Shown here one piece after another: positions 32,721 to 41,975 of a stretch of DNA of 64,000 nucleotides (positions are counted from its first letter, which is position 1; every line of letters begins with the position of its first letter). The translations under genes were made by a program, and so were the position numbers. The DNA is from Pyropia yezoensis (lineage: Eukaryota > Rhodophyta > Bangiophyceae > Bangiales > Bangiaceae). The stretch spans positions 21,023,816 to 21,087,815 of the forward strand of contig CM020619.1 in assembly GCA_009829735.1 (NCBI GenBank), in the 5' to 3' direction. The notes under the pieces were generated by a model. The model was not told where the DNA came from and did no database searches. It saw only the letters and a list, made by a program, of their open reading frames with translations.

Positions 32721-32800
32721 GATAGTATTTACAATCGTAGTAGCAAGTAGTATGTTTTGGCAACAGTTGAGTACCTACATACGTACTGCAAGAGTATCTA

Positions 32801-33637
32801 TTGTACGTTGCACAAAAAAGATACATGGAGGTTTTTCTCGGCTCAGGCCCGGGCTCCACACCGGCCGTGGCGTGGTCCACGGACGCCATGCTGACAGAAG
32901 GATCACAGAGCCCCATGCGAGCTCATGAGGTCCTTGGGTCCCCGGGACGGTGTACCGCTTTCAGGGACACCCTGGGTGGACCGGCTGCTGTCGACCCTGA
33001 AATGGGGCCATCCTTTTCGCATTGATTTGCCCGGCTCGGGGGTCGGTCCGGGCCCATGTGCTACCTGAGGCTTGGAAGTGGGGTAGTCGATTTAGAGAGG
33101 AGCCATAGGACGGCTGGAGGCCATTGTTTTGAGGGCCTTTTTCCGTGTGCGAGTCACCGCTTTAGAGACGGCCGATCTTGAGGTAAATGTTCCATGTCAT
33201 GGCGTCGCTTGATTGGTCCACCAAGAAGCCTGGTCCACATGTGTCCAGTGCCCGTTGTGGCATCTGCCGTCCCCCCCCCCCTCCCCCCCCTCAAACACCG
33301 TCCCCGCCTCCTCCCTCCCCAAAACCCGTTACTACAGCCGCCCGTGGCCTGCCCGTCCTTGCGACAGCCTCGATGGCTGCCGCGGCGACCGCCGTGGCCG
33401 CCGCCTCGTTGATGGCCGCCGCCGCGAACCGACGTCGCTATCGCCGCTGCCGCGGTCACCACTGCCGCCACGTCGGATGCAGCGGCCGTCACCACGGACA
33501 CCGCGGCAGGCGAAGTGGCCGCGACCGTGGGCACCGGCCCGGGCGGGGTGGCCACCACCACACTCTTGACCGCCGCGCCGACCACAGCCACAGGAGCCGA
33601 CGCCACCGGCGCCGTCGCCGTCGCCGTCACCGACGCC

Positions 33638-33669
<32 letters not shown>

Positions 33670-34147
33670 GCGCAACGTCGTTGCCGCCATCGCCGTCCAC
33701 GTCGCCGTCGCTGTCCTTGCCGCCGCCGTTTCCGTTGACGCCGCCGGTGTCGCCGCCGTCGCCGCCGCCGTTGCTACGGCCTATGCCGCCGCCGTTGCCG
33801 CCGCCGTTGCCGCCGTTCCCGCCGCCGTCCCTCCGCTGTCGCTGTCGCCGCCGCTGTCGATGCTGCCATCGATGTTGCCGACGATGCTGCCGTCGTCGAC
33901 GCCGGCCGCGGCACCGCCCCCCCCCCCCCCCCCCCGTATCGTGGCCCTCCCCACGTGCTGTACTCGCTCTCCAGTTGATGAGCGTCCTGGCATGGTTTCC
34001 CGAAACGGACCCACCACCGCTCATGTGGGGCGCATTACACCGGGTCATACCGTCAAGGCACCTGATTGGGTCAGGCCTGTGGCCCGAAGGTTCTCGGAGG
34101 AATGAGAAAAGAACGCTCCGTGTATCTTTTTTCTGCAACGTACCATA
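32801..34147 (+). mobile_element. GGTACGTTGCA TIR element, copy beta (~1.35 kb)
   Basis: It begins TTGTACGTTGCACAAAAAAG and ends GCAACGTACCATA. The left sub-terminal region is type II (tgctgacagaaggatcacag and on) and the right one is type I. The core (33280-33950) is CCG/GCC/GTC repeat DNA with long C runs. It is non-autonomous. Confidence 0.85.
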
Positions 34148-34394
34148 CATACTTATGTATCCAGCACATGAAAAACAGTTCAACTTACAAAAATATACCG
34201 CACATTACATTTCACTTGGCCGGCCTCTCATTGGACAGCGACTCGAACGCGAGATCAAAAAAAAGTTTGATGCGCATCGGAGACCCGCCCACGCACATGT
34301 ACACTTTTTGGCGGACATGCCAATGTGTTTCACATTATCTATGTAAAAAACATTACTTGGATACGTAGATACACGAAGCCGTGATGGAGTGCAT
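34148..34394. other. AT-richer spacer between elements
   Basis: This is 250 bases with no gene. It contains CACTTTTT-type motifs reminiscent of transposon ends but no complete element. Confidence 0.4.
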
Positions 34395-34930
34395 ATGGTA
34401 CGTTGCACAAAAGAGATACATCGATGTTCTTCTCCGCTCGGGCCCGGGCAGGACACCGGCTGAGACGAGGTCCACGGCCTCTATGCTGACAGAAGGATCA
34501 CAGAGGTCCATGCGAACTCATAAGGTTCCTGGGTCTCCTGGCTGGTGCACTGCTCTCAGGGACACCCTGGGTGGACCGGTTGCTTGCGACCCTGAAATGG
34601 GGACTGCCTTTTCGGATTGTTTTGCTCGTCTCGGGGGTCGTACCGGGCCCATGTCCTAACTGAGGCATGGAAGAGGGGTGGTCGAATTTGGGGAGGAGCC
34701 GGGGGGCACCAGAAGGCCATTGCTTTGAGAATACTTTTCCGTGCCCGAGTCCTCGTTCTTTCCACCACCCCCTCGGCTACCGCACCCGCGCTCGCAACCG
34801 ACTCCACCTGTACCGTCGCCGTCGCAGTCGCCGCTGCCGTCTTCTCCCTCCCCCGCCCCGCAAACTCATCGTCGTCGCCGCCGCCGCCCTCGTCGCCGTC
34901 GCTGTCCTTGCCGCCGTGATCGTCGCCACC

Positions 34931-34962
<32 letters not shown>

Positions 34963-35041
34963 CGCTGCCGCCGCCGCTACCGTTGCCGTCGCCGTCGCCG
35001 TCGCCGTCGTCGCCGTCGTCGCTGTCGTCGTCCTCGTCGCT

Positions 35042-35075
<34 letters not shown>

Positions 35076-35342
35076 ACGTCCCCACCGTCGTCGACGCCGA
35101 CCACGGCACCAGCCCCACCCCCCGTGTCGCGGCCCCCCCACCGAGCGTGCCCCCTTCCGACTGTCCCGCTTGATGAGCACGCTTGCTGGGGTTTCCCGGA
35201 TGGGATCCACCGCGTCCCTTGTTGGGCCCATTACACCGGGTCATACCGTGAAGGCACCTGATTGGCGCAGGCCCGTGGCCCGAAGGTTCTCGGAGGCTTG
35301 AGAAAAGTATGCTCGATGTATCTTTTTTGTGCAACGTACCAT
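34395..35342 (+). mobile_element. GGTACGTTGCA TIR element, copy gamma (~0.95 kb)
   Basis: The left end is ATGGTACGTTGCACAAAAGA and the right end is TTTTTTGTGCAACGTACCAT, a long clean inverted repeat. Type II and type I sub-terminal regions are arranged as in beta. The core at 34870-35090 is (GTCGCC)n and (GTCGTC)n. This is the smallest copy and has the best ends. Confidence 0.88.
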
Positions 35343-35493
35343 ATGAGATTTCCGTACACCCAGAAGTAGCCTTCGTTCAAAAACTGACACCCTTGCGGGC
35401 TCGTCGGTGTCTCCAGACGTTGCGTCGTATGCCACCTACCGGAACTTGTCGTCACACGGCTGGTACGGCGCTCCCTCCTGGTTGCGGCTCCGT

Positions 35494-35583
35494 CCTGTAC
35501 GGCGCTCCTTCTTGTACGGCGCTCCTTCTTGTACGGCGCTCCTTCCTGTACGGCGCTCCTTCCTGTACGACGCTCCTTCCTGA
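35494..35583. repeat. 17-bp tandem repeat, five units
   Basis: The unit CTTGTACGGCGCTCCTT is repeated five times with single-base differences, preceded by a decayed copy. It lies 80 bp upstream of OST4. A 17-bp period is not a multiple of three, so this is not a coding repeat. It could be part of the OST4 promoter. Confidence 0.85.
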
Positions 35584-35664
35584 ACACAATACAGTCTACA
35601 CTACCCCACTGACCCCTTTCTCCACTTTTTGCGCCGTTTACCCCCCTCCCTATCCATCATCATC

Positions 35665-35805
35665 ATGATTGATGACGCGCAGCTGGCGGTGCTTGCTTCT
35701 TGGGGTGGCTACGCTATCGTCGGCCTCGTCTTGGTCTACCATTACGTCGTGGCGCCGACAGACGGGGCGGTGCCCCTGCCTGACACACACGGCAAGAGGG
35801 CCTAG
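35665..35805 (+). CDS. OST4: OST4, mini-subunit of oligosaccharyltransferase
   Basis: This is a 46-residue protein in one exon. It starts MIDDAQLAVLASWGG and then has one hydrophobic helix, YAIVGLVLVYHYVV, before a short polar tail. Known OST4 proteins (36-40 residues) start MI(T/S)D.QL and have one membrane helix ending in YHY or YHA. OST4 stabilises the contact between the catalytic STT3 subunit and its partner subunit in the ER membrane during N-glycosylation. The start at 35665 follows a CATCAT-rich leader and is the only one that gives the conserved N-terminus. The tail is about ten residues longer than usual. Identification rests on a short sequence, but the pattern is distinctive. Confidence 0.87.
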   Translation: MIDDAQLAVLASWGGYAIVGLVLVYHYVVAPTDGAVPLPDTHGKRA

Positions 35806-36646
35806 ATCCTCACCCTGCTCAATTCCTTTCGCGGGCCCGCCCAACGACGGTGGTGCCTGTGTGCCTCGCGCTCGGCAACGGCACGCGACGGCCGTCGCCC
35901 ACACCAGGCCCGCCGCCGGTCACCTGCTTCGACGGCAGGCGGAGTGCGTGGCGCACAGCCGGGGCCAGGGGAGCTTGTGGGGAGGGCGGTGATGTGGCTG
36001 CTGGGAACGGCGGCGAGTGGTGGTTTTTGAACTAGCTGCCTCTGTCGACGGGTCGTGTTTGGCTGGCGAACGCGACGGTTGTCAGTGCTGCGCGGCGGAA
36101 CTGGTTGGGTGAGGGGCCGGTTGGGGCGTATTTGGGGGCGGCAGAGCCGATGGCGGCCGCGGTTGAGGCAGTGGGCCAGGTGCGGCCGACGGGGGCGAGA
36201 AGCGAAGAGCGCTGCTGGGGGGGGGAGGGATGGGATTCGTTGGGAAGAGACGTCGGGAAAGGCTCGGGGTGAGGGTTGGGCTGCTCTCTGGTGGCCTGCC
36301 CCTCGCTTGTGTTGCGTGATGGTACTGGGCCGTCTCGCGGGCCTGTTGCACCGCCGTTGCTTGTATGTGGTGCATCTGCTCTTGGCCGCACGTGCAGCGC
36401 GCTGTGGCGTTGGTGTGCCAAGCAATCAACTAGCGTCACCGCCGCCGGGTTACGGCGGCGCAACCTCGTCGCCAGCGCCGAAGTCGGTGCGGACCAGGAG
36501 AACACTAGGAAAAACATAACCAAAAACGGGCAAGAAAAGAAGCAAATGTCTCAAGCATAGCGGCAACTGAGAGCGCCCCCCTCCATCCGCGGACCTCCCC
36601 GCGTTGGTGCGCCACAGCCAGGCCCAAACGCACGGTGTGGGGCTCG
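35806..36646. other. Convergent intergenic region
   Basis: This is 840 bases between OST4 (plus) and MED8 (minus). No gene is recognised. It contains both 3' flanks. Confidence 0.45.
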
Positions 36647-37876
36647 TCAGAGCCCCGCCCCCCGCTCGACGGCAAGGAGCACGGCGTCCCCCCCGCCTCC
36701 TGGTGGCCCTCTCGGCCGGCGCTCCACCGGCGGTGCCCGCGGGACGGCCAGGTCCTCCCGCGCGGCAAGGTAGCGGTCCACAGCCCCCTCAACAAACTTG
36801 TTGTACACCGCAACGTGCGCCTGCAGCGACCGCAGCTGGGAAACCGCCCCGCGGCGGCCGGCCTCAATCATCTCGCGCGAGGAGGTGGCGGCAAGCTCTG
36901 TGGCGTCGTCCTCCACCTCGGGGGGGAGGCGCGTCCGCGCGAGCGCCGCGATGGGCGTGTCCGAGCCCGCCTCACAAGCCGCGGGGGCGGGAAGGAGGAC
37001 ATAGTGGGCAAGGCCCGCCTCGGTCGACGCGCGGGAGAGATCAGCGGTGAGGGCGGTGAAGAGCTTGGCGATGGTCTCAAACGCGGCGAGGAACGCAGGC
37101 CTGAGCGGCGAAAGGGGGAAGGTGCATGAGGATGAGGGGGGGGGGGTGATGGCGGTGAGGGGAAAGCGGGGGGGACTGACATTACCACACAATCGGCCGA
37201 AACGGGATGAGCCCGTCAGTCGTGAAGAAAAAGAAGTGGGGGGCAGGACTCACACAAGAAAGGGCAGCGCCGACAGAGCAAGCACGAGCTCAGACAGCGT
37301 CGGCAGCCACATCAGGCAACGTCAGCAGAGCCGGCAACCATCGCAGACGACGGATATCGCGGTCGAGAAAACCACGGCCAGTCAGCTGCGTGACCTTGAG
37401 CGGCGCGCACAGCCAGGCCCATTCGCCGGCCCCGAGCAGCTGACGTTGCTGCTGCTGCTGCTGCTGCAGCTGCAACGAGTTGGGAAATGCCCACACTGCC
37501 GCACCCATGCGTAGAACAGTGGACCCTCGCGATACCCACCACGCACACACGCACAGACGCAAACACACACAGACACACACACGGTGGGGGATGCCACAAC
37601 AGACCCTTCCGACAAACAAACATCCTTCCCCACTTCCCAGATAACAACGTACCAAGCATCATCCCGAGCCTCCCCCACCCCATCCCGCAACGACACGACC
37701 GAGCGCAGGAGCTCCAACAGCCGCCCCTGGAGGTCCAGCGCCCGCAGGCGGAGGGACACGAGCGAAGAGTCCACCTTGGAGCCAAACACGGCGGTGGAAG
37801 AGGGGCGGCTGGGCCCCGGCGGCGCGCCTGCGCCAGCGCCGGGGAGGGTGGGGGCGGGGGGCGGGGGTGGGGACAT
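36647..37876 (-). CDS. MED8: Mediator subunit 8, two exons
   Basis: MED8 is a head-module subunit of Mediator, which couples activators to RNA polymerase II. Exon 1 is 37876-37653, the intron is 37652-37101 (donor GTACGT, acceptor CTCAG) and exon 2 is 37100-36647. The spliced protein has 225 residues. Its N-terminus is Pro-rich. A helix follows (VDSSLVSLRLRALDLQGRLL). The junction creates DDAWPAFLAAFETIAKLF, which aligns with the family's (T)WPSVLDSFALLSGQL. Further on LARTRLPPEVEDDATEL matches the family's LRTKPDPEVEE, and a last amphipathic helix (about 165-200) follows. No single motif is diagnostic, but the order and spacing fit MED8 throughout. The splice phase agrees with the alignment, which supports both claims. 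The protein is divergent, as Mediator subunits usually are. Confidence 0.77.
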
Positions 37877-39571
37877 TGCGGCGGCTTTCCTGTCGTCCGC
37901 CCACCGATAACGTGCGGAAGACGGGTGGAGGGGGAGCAGGTAGAGCTAGAATCGGGGAAGAGATGGAGTGGTGGCAGAGGCGGAGGAGAGGCCTTGCGTC
38001 CGCACGGCAGGTGGCCTGAGAGTCAGTCATACATACAAAACAAAAAAGGAAGGCGGGTATCGGAGACGTGCAGATCACAAGGAACGCTCACAGAACGGCA
38101 CACAACACATGGGAAACGAGCAAAAAGAAACACGCCGCCTACCGTGTGTTGCAAAGCGCCAGACACGCGGCGCGACCACCGCGCGCCCACGCCCTGCGAC
38201 CACCACGCGACCACCGAGCAGAGCACACCGCGCGCCCACACCGCGAACCCACACCGAGCGACCACACCGCGAGACCACCGCGCACCTAGAGACCGGGCAG
38301 GAACAAGGGGAACTGGGGGCAACGCGGCGAAGAGTGTTCACTGAACCGCGGTTACAGTTGCCATGAACACAGTACCTAATTTCTAAGCTGTACATTCAGG
38401 GTTGACGAATCAGGGAACTTCATGACCCATAAATGGCTATCCACCCCTCCGTACCCACGTCAGATACCGGTCGGAGAGGGCATCCCGCGAGCGCTTCGCG
38501 CCACGATAAACCGCAATTATTTTAAGGGCTCTCGCTGACGCTCCGATACTTGCGAGCCGACAGAAGCAAGCGAGCGGCGGCTACGCCGTTTGCCAAGGCA
38601 CGGCGTGTGCGCCGGCCCGCAGAAGCCCAGCGGGCTGCCTGCCCGCGCACGGCGGGCTGCCTGCCCGCGCACGGCGGGCTGCCTGCCCAAGCACGGCGGC
38701 CTGCCTGCCCACGCACGGCGGCATACCTGTCCACGCACGGCGGTCTGCCTGCCCACGCACGGCGGCCTGCCTGCCCACGCACGGCGGTCTGCATGGTGAA
38801 GTACGGCATGTCTGCACGCCTGCATGCCAACGCGCGGGGTGACCGGCTGCGGGCCGACACGCGGCGTGTGTCCCGTTCGTCCTTGCTTCTGCCGCCAAAT
38901 TCGGCAGCCCCGCACGCTGCGCCGGGTCGTCCGTTCTGTTCGACGCCCACGGGATCGATACCACGCCTACTTCCTCTCCCCCTGCGCCTTCCCCTGCTTT
39001 CCCACCTCCTCCTGCGTTCCCGATCCCCCGTACCGTCCTTTCCCCGCCTCCCGTCCATCCCCCGCCTCCCGTCTTTCGCCCGCCTGTCGACTCGGGCCTC
39101 TCTCTCCCAGCGCCTCCTGCTAAGGCAGCGGCCATGCCCACGCCGCCGCAGGGCGGGGGTCGTAACCTGGGGCGACTGGCGCATCCCCTTTACCTCACGA
39201 ACACCCGAGGGTCACGCGGGGCCTGCAAGACCGGCACCACACGGCAGTTCCCAAACATCCCTTGGCACGCTTCCCGCTGACGCTTCAAACTTCCTCTACA
39301 GGCCCCAGGTGCACGTGAAACTGCGCCCCAAGCCACTCTGTCAGTCGCATTCGCCAATTACCACGGGGCAAAAGGGCGGGTCTCAAAAAGTGAGTATTTC
39401 TAGTCAGCAATATTGACGACAGGGCCCGACCCATATTTGCGGAGGTGCCGAAGCTCGACGTGGGTACATATGGGGCTCCTCTTGTCCCCGCCGGCTGTAG
39501 CGGTGCGTCCTGCCTGCCCCCTCCCCCCCCCCCCCCTCCATTCCCTCTGGCTCCCGCCCACCCCCCCTTGC
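37877..39571. promoter_or_regulatory. Divergent intergenic region, MED8 / USB1, with minisatellite
   Basis: This is 1.7 kb between divergent genes. It contains degenerate ACCACCGCG-type short repeats (38170-38285) and a 22-bp minisatellite (38634-38787). The rest has no recognisable gene. The MED8 promoter lies at the left end and the USB1 leader at the right. Confidence 0.45.
38634..38787. repeat. 22-bp minisatellite, seven units
   Basis: The unit GCTGCCTGCCCGCGCACGGC, plus two G, is repeated seven times. The left units are nearly identical and the right ones drift (TCTGCCTGCCCACGCACGG). A 22-bp period shifts the frame at each unit, so open frames across it are not genuine proteins. Confidence 0.9.
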
Positions 39572-40885
39572 ATGGACGCCCTGGCCGCCTATGGCCCGCC
39601 GTCGCCATCACCACCGTCGTCGCCGCCGTCGTCGCCATCCTGCTCCTCCGCGTCCTCCTCCCGGTTGAGTGACAAAGGGGGCCGGGGGGGAGGCGGTCGC
39701 ACGCAGCAGCAGCAGCCGACGCAGCGGCAGCGGCAGCGGCAGCTACAGCGGTCGCTCGCCGCGGCCACCACTCCCTTGCCACCGCCGCCGTGCTTTCTCG
39801 CGGCCTGCGCTGGCGCGGACGCGACGGCCGCGGCGAGGCCGGCGGCGGCAGCGACTGCAGCAGCGGCAGCCGCGGGGACAGCGGGGGCGGGGGTGATGCC
39901 AGCGGCGGCGACGGCGGCGGTGCCAGTGGCGGCGGCAGCGGCGGCGGAGCGGCGGCCACCTCCCCCCTCCCCACGGCCTCCTAAGCGCTTCCGCAGAGCG
40001 GTGACAGCGGCTGCGGCGGGGGTGTCGGGGCTGCAGGCCGGCGCTCCCCCCCCGCCCCCCCCCACCTGGGGTGGAGGGGACCCCGCCGGGGACCCTGGCG
40101 GCTGCCGCTGGGCTCCCCTCCCCCCTTCCCCCTCTGCCGCTGCGGCGCCGCCGCGGCCGCCGCCCGCGTGGGCACCGACGGTGGGCGTGTACGCGACGCA
40201 CGTGCGGGTGCCGCTGCCCGACCTCCCCGCCGAGGCGATCGTGGGGCTGCGGCGGCGGCTGCCGCCACCCCCCGCGTCTGACGGCGCCTCTCGTAGTGCT
40301 GGCGGCTCACGTGGCACCGGCGGCACTGGTGGCGGCGGCGCCGACCGTCGCGGCACGGCGGCCGCCGCGGCGGCGACCGACGGCTGGACGCCCCTCCCCC
40401 CCCCCCACCACGTGAGCCTGTCCCACACGCACGCCCTCCCCGCCGCGGCGCGGCCCGCTGCCGTTGCGGCGGTGGCGGCGGCGGTCTCGGCGGTGCCGCC
40501 CTTTTCCCTCTCCTGGACCGGCGTGCCAGTGGTGCTCGCCGGCGGCGGCCGCGTGTGGGGGGGGGGGGTGCTGGCTGATAGCCCACCCGGGGGGTACGCC
40601 GCGGCTGTCCGCGCCGTCGACCGGGGGCTCGCGGCGGTGGGGGGGGGGGCCTTTTATGCGTCCCCGCTGCCGCACGTGAGCGTCGCGTGGGCGCCGGGCC
40701 CAGAGGGGGGGAAGGACGCGGAGGATGGCGCCCCTGCCACGGCGGCCGCCGAGGCCGCCGCTGCCGCTGCCGCGACGGTGGCCGACGGGGCGCCCCCCGC
40801 TGCCACCCCCGTCATGTGGGCTGTGCGGTCGGTGGTGGCGGTCATTGGCCGCCGGCCGCACGTCCTCCCCCTGCGGGCAGGGTGA
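39572..40885 (+). CDS. USB1: USB1/Mpn1, U6 snRNA 3' phosphodiesterase
   Basis: USB1 trims and seals the 3' end of U6 snRNA in the nucleus and so protects the spliceosome. The protein from 39572 has 437 residues and no intron. It has the two HxS/T motifs of the 2H phosphodiesterase fold: HVSLSHTHAL with its first His at residue 280, and HVSVAW with its first His at residue 368. The spacing suits USB1, and FYASPLPHVSVAW matches the family's FY....FHLSLAW. The start MDALAAYGPPSPSP echoes the family's short N-terminal (L)V.YSSS segment. Residues 30-200 are Ala/Gly/Pro-rich filler, and short low-complexity inserts sit between the motifs. This makes the protein larger than the usual 265 residues. 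Upstream in-frame Met codons exist but lie in unconserved sequence. Confidence 0.85.
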   Translation: MDALAAYGPPSPSPPSSPPSSPSCSSASSSRLSDKGGRGGGGRTQQQQPTQRQRQRQLQRSLAAATTPLPPPPCFLAACAGADATAAARPAAAATAAAAAAGTAGAGVMPAAATAAVPVAAAAAAERRPPPPSPRPPKRFRRAVTAAAAGVSGLQAGAPPPPPPTWGGGDPAGDPGGCRWAPLPPSPSAAAAPPRPPPAWAPTVGVYATHVRVPLPDLPAEAIVGLRRRLPPPPASDGASRSAGGSRGTGGTGGGGADRRGTAAAAAATDGWTPLPPPHHVSLSHTHALPAAARPAAVAAVAAAVSAVPPFSLSWTGVPVVLAGGGRVWGGGVLADSPPGGYAAAVRAVDRGLAAVGGGAFYASPLPHVSVAWAPGPEGGKDAEDGAPATAAAEAAAAAAATVADGAPPAATPVMWAVRSVVAVIGRRPHVLPLRAG

Positions 40886-41975
40886 CCACGTGCGACACTC
40901 CCCGCTGGCGGGGTGCGGCCGCGGCTCGCGGCCGGGACGCTGCCGTACTGTGGGGCTGCCGCTGTCGTCAGTAGGTGGCCGCGGTAGGGGGGGTGGGGGG
41001 GGTGGGGCGGGGGACGGGTGTGCCTGCATGGGCGGGTGCCGTCCACTCCCGTTAACTTGGCGCTGCCCTCCCACCCCCCGTCGCTCCCCCACCCCGCTCC
41101 AGAGGCTGCGGAAGCACGCGCGCCATCCCAGCCGTCGAGCACCCCCGCCGTGGGCTGCATCGCACACGCATCCCCCCCCCACCGTGCCCCCCTAAAGGTG
41201 GATTCCATATAGCTCTATGTAGTTGTGGCCCTTACGGCCTGCGTCATCGCGACACCCTTTGCCCGACCCGCCGCCATGTGATACATGTACAGTATGCTGT
41301 ATGTACTGTACTGTAACTCATCTCCGCCGCCCAGCAGCGTAACGGAAGGGTCGTGCCACCTGGATACATACAGCGAGGGGGCAATTGCCTTCCGGTGGCG
41401 AGGGGGGGGGCGCTCGCTCGATCCGTGAAGCCGACGCGTCCGACACCTTGGATGCTGCAACGTTTGTGTGCTGTCGATGATCGACGGCACACGAATGTTG
41501 AGCATCCAACAAGTCATGATGACCCTCCAAGAATATTGTGCTTCCAGTAAAAAGTGGATGGTGTCGAGTCGTGAACATGTCATGAAGTACTTCACGATGT
41601 CCTCATGACTTTGAACGATTGCGGCACGAATGTCAATCAAGTGCTCTCGGTATGGAACACTTTTGTACATCTCTCCAACAATCAAACTTACAGCATAGTT
41701 TATATACACCAACCGAGTGTTCATCGCGACCGTACACCAACCTGGCAATTGTACCTTCGTCGGCCGCCTGATGTGGAACAATATTCAGATCAGCTGCCCA
41801 AATCTGATGGCGTCGACAGCGGGCGCGCGGTGCCCACCACCGTGGAGAGCACCATCTTCTTCCCGCGGTCCGTCCCTGTCGAGGACACCTTATCGAAGCG
41901 TGCACGACCCCAGGGCCCGCTCGCGACACTCACCGTGACATCACACCCGCACTCGCAGCTGATTCGTCAGCAGCG
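40886..41975. other. Intergenic with transposon ends and a foldback
   Basis: There is no host gene. A foldback lies at 41449-41508, and at 41534 a transposon-like end begins ATTGTGCTTCCAGTAAAAAG. An AT-richer open frame on the minus strand (41781-41215) runs across that end, so it is probably transposon-derived. It contains MYKSVPYREHLIDIRAAIV but no family I know. Confidence 0.5.
41449..41508. repeat. Foldback with ~29-bp imperfect arms
   Basis: GGATGCTGCAACGTTTGTGT and on pairs with the reverse complement ending GAATGTTGAGCATCC, with about five mismatches and almost no loop. It lies 26 bp before a transposon-like end. It may be a small foldback element or a nested end. Confidence 0.75.

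Noticed and set aside
30539-33740. Long Arg/Pro- and Ala/Val-rich frames in the TIR-element cluster
   Set aside because: They are translations of GAC, GCC and GTC repeats inside non-autonomous elements, open in several frames at once.
38550-39184. Open frames on both strands over the 22-bp minisatellite
   Set aside because: The repeat period is not a multiple of three, and the frames survive only because the unit has no stop codon in any frame.
41215-41781. A minus-strand frame of 188 codons
   Set aside because: It reads through a transposon-like terminal repeat and a foldback, so it is probably element-derived rather than a host gene. No domain was recognised.
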